A stretch of DNA of 64,000 bases, taken from assembly GCF_040394755.1 (NCBI RefSeq), contig NZ_JBEBRQ010000002.1, one strand, 5' to 3'. The stretch comes from Castellaniella defragrans_A. GTDB taxonomy: Bacteria > Pseudomonadota > Gammaproteobacteria > Burkholderiales > Burkholderiaceae_B. Of the stretch, positions 34,986 through 45,408 are shown piece by piece (position 1 is the stretch's first letter; the number at the start of each line of letters is the position of its first letter). The notes beneath the pieces were generated by a model. That model saw nothing but the letters and a program-made list of their open reading frames with translations, was not told where the DNA came from and searched no databases. The translations under genes were made by a program, and so were the position numbers.

Positions 34986-35609
34986 TCAGAAATCGTCGGG
35001 CCAATCGCTATCCATGCGCCGCGCGGCCAGATCGACATGGAGTACATGGGCCTGAACGAACGGCACCAGCACATGCACCGGCCGCCCGCGCGCATCCATT
35101 GCGGGCCGAAAATCGCCCTGCCCGTCCAGGACACCGCGCGCCACCCGCAGCACCGCATGCGCGCCGTTGTCGAACACCTCATCGACACGCCCCAGGAAAC
35201 AGGGCGTCCCGCCGGACTGTCCGTAGAAATCGCAGCCGATCAGATCCACCCAGTAATATTCATCCTCGCCAGCCTCGGGGAATGCAGCCCTGGAGGCCCA
35301 TACCGTCCAGCCTTGCAAGCCCTCGGCAGCCGTGCGATCGGCGATGCCTGCGAGCTGGGCGACGACGAAGCGCCCGCCATGCACGCGCCGTTGGTGCACC
35401 TCGACGGCGCGCGCCGACGACGAAACGCCCGGCTCCAGGGTTGGAGCGGGCGTCTTGAGCCACCAGACCGGCGCGCGCAGGAGAACCTGCGCATCGGCGG
35501 AATACGGCTGGATCTTCAGCCAGCCGCGCACACCGTGGGCCGCAACGATCCTGCCAACCTCGACCAGATCATCGGGCGCGGGCTCGGCGCTGAATGCGCG
35601 GCCGGCCAT
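34986..35609 (-). CDS. rimM: 16S rRNA processing protein RimM
   Basis: RimM assists 30S head maturation by binding S19. The 207-residue protein has the N-terminal domain VEVGRIVAAHGVRGWLKIQPYS and the PRC-barrel C-terminal domain with EYYWVDLIGCDFY and PFVQAHVLHVDLAARRMDSDWPDDF. The sequence could start at a TTG (35624), but the ATG at 35609 (MAGRAFSAEPAP) is preferred. It follows rpsP by 15 bp and precedes trmD by 37 bp. Confidence 0.95.
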   Translation of the reverse strand: MAGRAFSAEPAPDDLVEVGRIVAAHGVRGWLKIQPYSADAQVLLRAPVWWLKTPAPTLEPGVSSSARAVEVHQRRVHGGRFVVAQLAGIADRTAAEGLQGWTVWASRAAFPEAGEDEYYWVDLIGCDFYGQSGGTPCFLGRVDEVFDNGAHAVLRVARGVLDGQGDFRPAMDARGRPVHVLVPFVQAHVLHVDLAARRMDSDWPDDF

Positions 35610-35624
35610 GGCGCGTACCGCCAA

Positions 35625-35879
35625 TCAGGCAGCAGCCTTGGCCGAGTATTCCTTGACCAGACGAGAGACTGTGGGCGAGAGCTGCGCGCCGTTCTCTTTC
35701 CAGTGCTGGATGCGATCGAGTGCGATGCGCAAGCCTTCCTGGCCCTCGCCCGCGACGGGGTTGTAAAAACCCACGCGTTCGATGAAACGGCCATCGCGGC
35801 GATTGCGCGAATCAGCAGCAACGACATTGTAGAAGGGACGCTTCTTCGAGCCGCCGCGGGCCAGACGAATCACAACCAT
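35625..35879 (-). CDS. rpsP: 30S ribosomal protein S16
   Basis: S16 is a primary-binding ribosomal protein of the 30S body. It has 84 residues starting MVVIRLARGGSKKRPFYNVV, with the conserved DSRNRRDGRFIERVGFYNPV. AAAGGA lies upstream of the ATG at 35879. A longer frame upstream is not needed. First gene of the rpsP-rimM-trmD operon, with a good promoter at 35915-35944. Confidence 0.98.
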   Translation of the reverse strand: MVVIRLARGGSKKRPFYNVVAADSRNRRDGRFIERVGFYNPVAGEGQEGLRIALDRIQHWKENGAQLSPTVSRLVKEYSAKAAA

Positions 35880-35914
35880 TGATAATCCTTTGAAAATACT
35901 GTGAAAAACGTGAA

Positions 35915-35944
35915 ATTTTAGCACTGCTGTGGGCTATACCGCAA
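35915..35944 (-). promoter_or_regulatory. Probable rpsP promoter
   Basis: On the reverse strand TTGCGG (35939-35944) and TAAAAT (35915-35920) are 18 bp apart. The -10 ends about 36 bp before the rpsP ATG at 35879, and the downstream stretch is AT-rich. Confidence 0.55.
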
Positions 35945-36102
35945 TCCGCGCATGACGCAGCCCAAGCGCACGCCCCCAAAAAACAACATGACCACGAGCC
36001 GGCGCGTGAGCCTCGTGCCCGATCGAGGCAATCCCGATATGGCGCCGAAAGCTCCCCTGCAGACTGGGCGGAAAACACCAGCTGGCGAGCCGGCGCTATC
36101 GT

Positions 36103-36354
36103 TCAGCGCCGCCGCAGGAAATGCGCCATCACGCCGCCCGGCCGATCCTCCTGGGCCAGCAAGGCATTGCCCGTCTGCTGGCAGAACGCCTGGAAATCGC
36201 GCGCGGCGTGCGCATCGGTGGTGAGCACGGCCAGAACCTGCCCGCTGCCGAGCTGGGCCAGCGCCTTTTTCGTGCGCAGGATGGGCAAGGGACAGTTCAG
36301 CCCGGTGGCGTCGATCTCGAGATCGGCGGCGACGGGAGGATCGGTCTGTTCCAC
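36103..36354 (-). CDS. TusA-like sulfur carrier protein
   Basis: An 83-residue protein of the TusA/YeeD family. The key motif is LNCPLPILRTKKAL with Cys21 as the persulfide carrier, followed by the two-layer beta-alpha fold. TusA relays sulfur from cysteine desulfurase to tRNA thiolation or to sulfur oxidation enzymes. Its start codon directly abuts the alaS stop (36354/36355), so the two are probably translated together. alaS at 36355-38976 is transcribed first. Confidence 0.88.
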   Translation of the reverse strand: MEQTDPPVAADLEIDATGLNCPLPILRTKKALAQLGSGQVLAVLTTDAHAARDFQAFCQQTGNALLAQEDRPGGVMAHFLRRR

Positions 36355-38976
<2,622 letters not shown>

Positions 38977-39007
38977 TCGCTATGCCACGTGAAGAAAGTA
39001 ACCGGGA

Positions 39008-39013
39008 ATTATA
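39008..39013 (-). promoter_or_regulatory. -10 element upstream of alaS
   Basis: Perfect TATAAT on the reverse strand, ending 32 bp before the alaS ATG at 38976. A -35 is poor (CCTGGC at 17-bp spacing), so the promoter may be of moderate strength. Confidence 0.45.
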
Positions 39014-39171
39014 GCGTCTAAGCGCCCGCCGCCAGGGATTGCGCCTGGAGATCACGCGCGAGCTGCGCCCAGGCCTGCGCCGCACAGACCGTCAGAACCC
39101 CCTCTGGATGAAGATTGATGGGGCTGGCGGCAGCATCGGGCCGACCCTGACGATCCGGTGTCCTGCATGGC

Positions 39172-40767
39172 CTACAGCCCCTCCTCGACGCGCGCGGTAA
39201 TCACCAGGATGGTCGTCAGGCGCTGCGCAGAAACCTGATCGCCGCCGCCGAACACGGCGGGCATGCCGGGCCCGAGGCGGCGCTCGCTCATCTCGGACTG
39301 GTGCCGATCGAAGCCGGAGATGACCAGCGGCTGGCCGGGCTGCACCGCGAGCTGCTGCACGGTGCCGTTGCCGTCGATCGTGAGCTGCTGCAATTGCAGC
39401 GGATTGGCCTTGTCCCCGAAAGTCACCGATTTCAGAGGCTGCGCCACCGTATTGTCGTAGGCGATGGACAGGAGGATCTGGCCATCCTCCTGGGCATCGG
39501 GAATCACCGTCAGCAGCGAACCCACGGTTTCCTCTTTCTGCTTGACCGATACCGTGGGCAGCGCGATCCCGGCGCCGCCGAAAACGGAGGTGGTCTCTAC
39601 GCGGTCGATATAGGAAAACGTGGTGCGCACCGCATGGGTCACGGGACGGCGGTTCAGGGTCAGCATGGGCACGGTGCTGCTGCGCACCAGGCGTCCGGCC
39701 TCGCCCAGGGCCTGGATGACCGCCTCGCTGCCCGAGAACGCCCCCTGGGTGATGCCGACCCCGAGCGATCCAGATTGCGCCGTTCCCAGCGCGGGCACGG
39801 CCAGGCTCGCGGCCACGCGCGTGCCAGCGAAGATCAGGTCCCAGTCCAGGCTCGCCAGGGCCTGATCCGTCAAGGAGACGGTCAGTTCCTCGAACACCAG
39901 ACGTACACGCCGCGTCAGGGCGCGGTTTTCGAGATCGAGATACTGGGCGACCCGATCGAGGACGTCGGGCGTATCGGTAATCACGATGCTGGCGCTGGCG
40001 CCGGACTCGGCCACCAACAGGCCGGCATGAGACAGGAAAGGCTCGATGCGCGCGCGGATGGTCTTGATCGCATCCCCGCCGCCACCAGTGAGGCGGGTGC
40101 CGGAGGCGCTGACAAACCCGCCCGCGCCGCGCGCGCCCGTGAATCCCAGCGACGCCTCGGTATGGGCCTCGAGCGCCAGCGCGCGGACATTGAAGACCCG
40201 GGTCTCGGTGCGAAAGAATTCGATGCGATCCTGGTGGAACCGCCAGAGGATTCCGAAGTGCGCGCACAGACGATCGAGGATCTGGACCAAAGGCTGCGGC
40301 GCGTCGGCCAGGACGAAAGGCCCAGGCGCCGTCAGCGCAGCGCCGCCCGGACCCGACACCCCGTTCAGCCTGGGCAGGAAATGCCAGGCGGGCAATAAGG
40401 CGTCGGGCCGCACGTGGACGGGAATGCCCGTCACCGCCGAGATCCTGCGGCCGATGCGGCGCAGGTCGTCGTCGCCATCGGAAAGCAGCAGGGTCGTGCG
40501 CACGTCGGCCCGCAGGACTGGCGGCAGGCTCAGCTCGCGCGCCAGGGGCTGCGCCCGGCCCGCGAGCCAGGGCCTGCCGACCTCCTGGGCTGCCTGCCTG
40601 GCCTCGATATCATCCCGGGCGCTCGCGGCGAACACCTCATGCTCATGCGCGACGGCGGCCTTGACCTTGGAAAATTCGGCAACCGCCTCGCGCAGGCGCT
40701 CGGTCAGCGCACAGCCCGCCAACAGCCCGACCAGCACCAGGATCATGGTCAACCGCAGTGCCCTCAC
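39172..40767 (-). CDS. Type IVb pilus secretin (PilN-like lipoprotein)
   Basis: A 531-residue outer membrane secretin. The start is a GTG at 40767, in a GTGA overlap with the upstream gene and 5 nt after GGAGG. The lipobox LAGC (Cys19) marks a lipoprotein. N-terminal domains (about 60-260) precede the secretin ring: VRLVFEELTVSLTD, SGSLGVGITQGAF, GSLLTVIPDAQEDGQILLSIAYDNT and QPGQPLVISGFDRHQSE. PilN of R64-type pili and TcpC/BfpB have this layout. Neither ATPase, inner membrane platform, prepilin peptidase nor pilin gene is nearby, so the pair may work with a system elsewhere or be a remnant. Confidence 0.85.
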   Translation of the reverse strand: MRALRLTMILVLVGLLAGCALTERLREAVAEFSKVKAAVAHEHEVFAASARDDIEARQAAQEVGRPWLAGRAQPLARELSLPPVLRADVRTTLLLSDGDDDLRRIGRRISAVTGIPVHVRPDALLPAWHFLPRLNGVSGPGGAALTAPGPFVLADAPQPLVQILDRLCAHFGILWRFHQDRIEFFRTETRVFNVRALALEAHTEASLGFTGARGAGGFVSASGTRLTGGGGDAIKTIRARIEPFLSHAGLLVAESGASASIVITDTPDVLDRVAQYLDLENRALTRRVRLVFEELTVSLTDQALASLDWDLIFAGTRVAASLAVPALGTAQSGSLGVGITQGAFSGSEAVIQALGEAGRLVRSSTVPMLTLNRRPVTHAVRTTFSYIDRVETTSVFGGAGIALPTVSVKQKEETVGSLLTVIPDAQEDGQILLSIAYDNTVAQPLKSVTFGDKANPLQLQQLTIDGNGTVQQLAVQPGQPLVISGFDRHQSEMSERRLGPGMPAVFGGGDQVSAQRLTTILVITARVEEGL

Positions 40768-41594
40768 GAGGGCCTCCCGCCGGACGTGCGATCGCAACGC
40801 TGGGCCAACGGAATCACCCGCAACACCCGGTTGGCATAAAAACACGGCTGCAAGGGCCGTTCGCCGAGTTCGGTGGCGGCCAGCAATGCGCGCACCGCTG
40901 GCCGGAACGCATCCCCGAACGCCGCCGAGCCGGCAAGCGGGATGTCCACATCGACCGCCCAATGCTCGGCCTCGAACACCCAACCGGCATCGCGCGCCCA
41001 GCGGCCCAGCGCCCTGCGCATATTGACGTCCCCCGGACCCGCCTGAAACTCCGGCGTCGCAGGCGGCGGCACCGGCACCGGACGCGGGACGGAAGGCGGC
41101 ATGGGCGCCGGAACCGGCACGGCGGCGGCCAAGGGAGCTTCATCATCGAACGCCTCGACCGGCAAGGAAGCCGCCCCAGGCTCCCCGCCCCGATCCCGCA
41201 AGGCAGTCGGTGACATCGAGCCAGCGGCATCCCCGCGCCGCGCCTCGGCCATCAGATGCCCGCCGCGCATCACGAGATGCGCGGGCACCCCCTCGATGAC
41301 GAGATAGTCGCCCTGCCGCGCCGGCGCCAGCAGGCGGTCGCCGTGTGCCGTGCGCTCGAACAGGGCCGGCGCGGCCTGGTCGGACGGATATTGCAGCCAG
41401 GTGCGTTCGCCGTCGTCGAACACCTGCAAGGGCGCAAGGCCAGGCTCGCCGTCGATCCGCCAGTCGAAAGCGAACTGGCGCGGCGCGGCGTCGGACGGAC
41501 GGCGGCCGCCCGCCTCGAGCCACGCCCAAGCGGACGGCTGCGCGCAGCCGGCCAGCAAGACCGTTGCGACCGCGACGACAAGAAATTTGAACAT
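40764..41594 (-). CDS. TcpQ-domain lipoprotein, secretin partner
   Basis: A 276-residue lipoprotein (lipobox LAGC, Cys17; +2 Ala). The central part holds a Pro-rich linker (about residues 155-185). The last 95 residues form the TcpQ C-terminal domain (NMRRALGRWARDAGWVFEAE, VLRVIPLAQRC). TcpQ-type proteins promote secretin assembly in type IVb pili. The ATG at 41594 has GGAGG in place; longer forms start at 41609 and 41624. It couples to the secretin by a 4-bp overlap, so the two are expressed in fixed ratio. Confidence 0.82.
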   Translation of the reverse strand: MFKFLVVAVATVLLAGCAQPSAWAWLEAGGRRPSDAAPRQFAFDWRIDGEPGLAPLQVFDDGERTWLQYPSDQAAPALFERTAHGDRLLAPARQGDYLVIEGVPAHLVMRGGHLMAEARRGDAAGSMSPTALRDRGGEPGAASLPVEAFDDEAPLAAAVPVPAPMPPSVPRPVPVPPPATPEFQAGPGDVNMRRALGRWARDAGWVFEAEHWAVDVDIPLAGSAAFGDAFRPAVRALLAATELGERPLQPCFYANRVLRVIPLAQRCDRTSGGRPS

Positions 41595-41749
41595 GAGCGC
41601 GACCTCCATCAACGAGACAGGCACCGGATTCGGTGAATCGGGTGCCTATCTTGGGATGGATGCCGGCGCCGCGCCAGACCGGCGATTACGGATGGCGCAA
41701 AATGCCTCGCGGGAAAGCCTGCCCCGCCCCGGGAATCAATCCGGACGGA

Positions 41750-43063
41750 TCATTTCTGGCGGATCATCTTGTTGGCCTCGGTCGCCGCGAGCTGCAAGGC
41801 CGTGACGGCAGGCTGCTGGCCATCGAGGGCCGAGTCCAGGATCTGACGGAAGCGCGCATGGATGATGGGATAGTTGTGTATGCGGAATCCCTGGCCGGTC
41901 GCGTTCGCCTTTTGCGAATAGACGGCCACCAGATCACGCCATTGCCCGATCCCCTTGTAATAATCCGCAGGCGTCTGCTCGAAGGCCGCGCGCGTCAGCG
42001 GCAGGAAGCCCGTATGCTGGTACCATTTTGCGGCCTGCTCGGGCTGCGCCAGCCAGCCGAGGAACTTGACCGTGGCCTCCGTCCGGGGCTTGTCGGTCTT
42101 GGTCAGCCACAGGCCCGCGCCCGAGATGAATGGGTTGCCGGGCTGCTTGGTGACCTCGGGATAATACGGCAGGCCGGAAATCGCATAGTCCAGGCTGCGC
42201 TTGTCGTTGAAGTGGCCGATATGGCTGGAACTGGAAAACAGGATCGCGCACTCGCCGGCTGTGAAACGATCCACCGACTGCGGTCCGAACTTTGGTCCGA
42301 CCATGATTTCGCTGCGCACCCAACTGATCATCAAGGACAGATGGCGCACATAGGTGGAATCGAAGGAAAAGCTCGGCAGCCCCTTGGCCTTGAGGCCGTT
42401 GTTCTCGCTGGCAAAGAGCTGGTTGTTCACCGCCGCGATGTTTTCGAGATTGATCGAGACCGGCTGGTCCGAGGTCAGCGGGCACTGGCGTGACCCATTG
42501 TTGGCCAGGTCCACGAGCTGGGCCTGCAACTCGAGCCAGGTGCGCTGCGGCACCGCAGGCTTGATGCCGGCTTTCTTGAAGGCATCCTGGTTGTAATACA
42601 TCACCGGGATTTCGAGCATGTAGGGAAACGCCATCAGGCGGCCCCGGGCGTCATGGATGAACGCGTTGTCCGTGGACAGGAACCACTGGATATTCTTGAA
42701 CGCCGGATTGTTCTGCTGGGTATAGAAGGGCTGGATGTAGCTGCGTTCGGCGGTTTCCTCCAGGGTGTGGTTGTCACCCAGCTCGACGAGCGCGGGCAGA
42801 TTCTTGGCCTTGGCCGCCGCCTCGAGGGCGGCATCGAGCTTTTCGGCGCTCTCGAAAACACGGGACACGACCCGCACATCGGACTGGCTGCGGTTATAGG
42901 CCTTGACCAGGTCCGCGAAGGCATCGGCATTGTGCTCGCCCATCGTGTGCCAGACCTGGATATCCGTCGCGGCGAACGACGGGGCGGCGACCAGCGCCGT
43001 GACCAATGCCCACGCGGCATGACGCCCCGGACGGAGAAAACCGGGGTCGCTGATGAATTTCAT
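41750..43063 (-). CDS. ugpB: Extracellular solute-binding protein, UgpB-like
   Basis: A 437-residue periplasmic binding protein of family 1, with a signal peptide (cleavage near SFA/AT, residues 31-32). The sequence follows UgpB, the sn-glycerol-3-phosphate receptor: QVWHTMGEHNADAFADLVKAYN, PALVELGDNHTLEETAER, AFPYMLEIPVMYYNQDAFKKAG and GAGLWLTKTDKPRTEATVKFLG. The permease genes ugpA/E and ATPase ugpC are not here, so it must use a transporter elsewhere. It starts 6 bp after dadA stops, an unusual partner. Confidence 0.8.
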   Translation of the reverse strand: MKFISDPGFLRPGRHAAWALVTALVAAPSFAATDIQVWHTMGEHNADAFADLVKAYNRSQSDVRVVSRVFESAEKLDAALEAAAKAKNLPALVELGDNHTLEETAERSYIQPFYTQQNNPAFKNIQWFLSTDNAFIHDARGRLMAFPYMLEIPVMYYNQDAFKKAGIKPAVPQRTWLELQAQLVDLANNGSRQCPLTSDQPVSINLENIAAVNNQLFASENNGLKAKGLPSFSFDSTYVRHLSLMISWVRSEIMVGPKFGPQSVDRFTAGECAILFSSSSHIGHFNDKRSLDYAISGLPYYPEVTKQPGNPFISGAGLWLTKTDKPRTEATVKFLGWLAQPEQAAKWYQHTGFLPLTRAAFEQTPADYYKGIGQWRDLVAVYSQKANATGQGFRIHNYPIIHARFRQILDSALDGQQPAVTALQLAATEANKMIRQK

Positions 43064-43069
43064 ATTGCG

Positions 43070-44323
43070 CTAACCTAAAAAAGGAAAATCGATCTCTGGT
43101 GTCCGACCGGATACCAGATCCGCCAAGGCTTTGCCAGACCCCGCACCCATCGTCCAACCGAGACTGCCATGCCCAGTATTCAAGTATAGATTACCGAGCC
43201 CGGTACGGCCTATTAAAGGAATGTTAGAAGGGGTCGTGGGCCGCAAGCCGGCCCAAAACTGAACATTATCAAAATCGAGGGCGCTTGGAAATATCTCGCG
43301 CGCCTGCTGCACCAGATTATTGCAACGCCGTGTATTCAAGGCCCGCGAATAGCCGCCGATCTCGGCGGTGCCTGCCATGCGCAAACGATTCCCCAGGCGG
43401 GAAAATACGATCTTGGCCTCCTGGTCGATCAGGCTGACCTCGGGCGCCGCCGCCGGATCGCGCAAGCCAAAGGTAGCCGAATAGCCCTTGGCCGGATAGA
43501 CCGGGCAGTCAATGCCCAACGGCCCCGCCAGATCCGGCGTGAAACTGCCCAGGGCCAGAACGTAGACATCGGCGCGCAGGGACCGGAACCAGCCATCAGG
43601 CTCGATCACCTCGGCCACCGCCACGCGCCGATCGCTCGGGATCAGCCGGCTCAGACGAGTCTGAAAACGGAACGTGACGCCCGCGGCGCGGGCATGATCG
43701 GCCAGCGCGCGGGTAAACAGATGGACATCGCCCGATTCGTCGTCAGCGGTATAGTCGCCGCCGATGATCCGCCCGCGCAGCGCCTCGAGCGCCGGTTCGA
43801 TGCGCAGCACCTCATCGGCATCCACGATGCGGCGATCGACCCCCAGCGCGCGCATCTGCTCCGCGCTTTCGCAGGCATGATCGAACTCGCGGGAGTCCCG
43901 GTAAAAGGCCAGGATGCCGCGCTCGAGGTGGTCATAGCGGATGCCCAACTCCTCGCGCAGGCCGCGCAGGGTGGCCCGGCTGTACTGCGCCATGCGCACC
44001 ATGGCCGCCACATTGCGCGCATAGCGCGAGGCCCGGCATTCGCCCAGATAGCGAATGCACCACAGCCACTGCCGTGGACTCAGTCGTGGCGAGAATGCCA
44101 GTGGAGCGTCGTGCCGGCCCAACCAGCGCAGCGCCTTGCGCAAAGTATGGGCGCTGGCCCACGGCTCGGCGTAGCAGACCGAGATCTGGCCGCCGTTGGC
44201 GCGGCTGGTTTCGAGCGCGACGCCGCCGCGCCGCTCGATCACCTCGACCTCATGGCCGGCGCGCGCCAGCCACCAGGCGCTGGAAACCCCGATGATGCCG
44301 GCGCCGAACACGATGACTTTCAT
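43070..44323 (-). CDS. dadA: D-amino acid dehydrogenase
   Basis: A 417-residue FAD-dependent DAO-family enzyme. The Rossmann GAGIIG motif is at residues 7-12, and TSRANGGQISVCYAEPWA and GLRPTTPSNIPLIGRTGLGN are characteristic of DadA. It oxidises D-amino acids (especially D-alanine) to keto acids and passes electrons to the quinone pool. It overlaps the upstream iron-sulfur reductase by 4 bp (ATGA), so the two are co-translated. A different FAD oxidoreductase of the DadA group remains possible. Confidence 0.87.
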   Translation of the reverse strand: MKVIVFGAGIIGVSSAWWLARAGHEVEVIERRGGVALETSRANGGQISVCYAEPWASAHTLRKALRWLGRHDAPLAFSPRLSPRQWLWCIRYLGECRASRYARNVAAMVRMAQYSRATLRGLREELGIRYDHLERGILAFYRDSREFDHACESAEQMRALGVDRRIVDADEVLRIEPALEALRGRIIGGDYTADDESGDVHLFTRALADHARAAGVTFRFQTRLSRLIPSDRRVAVAEVIEPDGWFRSLRADVYVLALGSFTPDLAGPLGIDCPVYPAKGYSATFGLRDPAAAPEVSLIDQEAKIVFSRLGNRLRMAGTAEIGGYSRALNTRRCNNLVQQAREIFPSALDFDNVQFWAGLRPTTPSNIPLIGRTGLGNLYLNTGHGSLGWTMGAGSGKALADLVSGRTPEIDFPFLG

Positions 44324-45366
44324 GCGCCGGCCCCGATCCGGTCGACCTCGGAGATGAAAGCGTCGGCATGGAATTCATCGGCAGGCAGACCGCGGGACTG
44401 AACGAAATCCCGGCGGGCGGCTTCGACCATCGCCGGCGCGCCGCAGGCATAGACCTGATGACCGGACAGATCGGGCAGGTCCGCCATGACCGCCTGATGA
44501 ACCAGCCCCTGGCGTCCCATCCAGCCATCCTCGGGCAGCGCCTCGGAAACCACGGGCACGTAGCGGAATCCCGGCAGAACCGCCTCCCACTCGCGGGCCA
44601 GCGCGTCCAGATACAGATCGGCTGGCCGGCGCCCGCCCCAATACAGCGCCGCCGGCCGCCGGATGCCAGCGGCGATCATGTGCTCGATCATGGCCTTGAT
44701 CGGCGCGAAACCCGTTCCGCTCGCCAGAAAGATCACCGGCTTGTCGGTATCTTCGCGCAGGAAAAACGAGCCCAGCGGCCCCTCGATACGCAGAATGTCC
44801 CGGACCTTGAGCGCCGGCGCGCCAGCGCCGAATACCTGGCTGGTGAAAGCGCCGCCGGGCATGTGGCGCACATGCAGGCGCACCGTATGGCCGTCGCCCG
44901 GAGGCGTGGCCATGGAATAGGCGCGGCGCCGGCCGTCCTTGAGAATGAATTCCAGATACTGGCCCGGGTTGTAGCGGTAGGCCTCGGCCGAGGGCAGCTG
45001 CAGGGTGATCTCCATCACATCGGGCGCCAGAGGCTGCAACGCCAATACGCGCACCGGCATCTTGCGCACGCGGATGTCGCCCGCCATCCAGACCTCGTGG
45101 GCCTCGATCACCAGATCCGAAGCCGGCCGGGCCTGGCACAGCAAGGTATAGCCCTGGGCCAGTTCCTCTGCATCGAGGATGCGCCCGGGCGCATCCCCCG
45201 CGTCGTATTCCCCCGAAACCACCCGGCCGCGGCACGCCGAACATGCCCCCATGCGGCAGCTGTAGGGCAGCACCAGACCGGCGGCCAGCGCCGCGTCCAA
45301 CACCGTCTGCCCGGGTTCGACCGTGAAGGCCTGCCCCCCGGGCAACACCGACACCTTGAAACTCAT
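44320..45366 (-). CDS. 2Fe-2S/FAD/NAD(P)H oxidoreductase
   Basis: A 348-residue three-domain electron transfer protein. The N-terminal plant-type ferredoxin has Cys37, Cys42, Cys45 and Cys77 (CRMGACSAC...LLCQA). Then come an FAD-binding domain (RAYSMATPP) and an NAD-binding domain (VIFLASGTGFAPIKAMIEHM, YACGAPAMVEAARRDF). Relatives are often labelled CDP-6-deoxy-delta-3,4-glucoseen reductase, but no deoxysugar genes occur here, so that label is doubtful. It could be the reductase part of an oxygenase or pass electrons to a partner. It overlaps dadA by 4 bp. Confidence 0.85.
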   Translation of the reverse strand: MSFKVSVLPGGQAFTVEPGQTVLDAALAAGLVLPYSCRMGACSACRGRVVSGEYDAGDAPGRILDAEELAQGYTLLCQARPASDLVIEAHEVWMAGDIRVRKMPVRVLALQPLAPDVMEITLQLPSAEAYRYNPGQYLEFILKDGRRRAYSMATPPGDGHTVRLHVRHMPGGAFTSQVFGAGAPALKVRDILRIEGPLGSFFLREDTDKPVIFLASGTGFAPIKAMIEHMIAAGIRRPAALYWGGRRPADLYLDALAREWEAVLPGFRYVPVVSEALPEDGWMGRQGLVHQAVMADLPDLSGHQVYACGAPAMVEAARRDFVQSRGLPADEFHADAFISEVDRIGAGA

Positions 45367-45408
45367 GGCCCGTCCCGCATCCCGGATTGAATGACACCCA
45401 ATATCATT

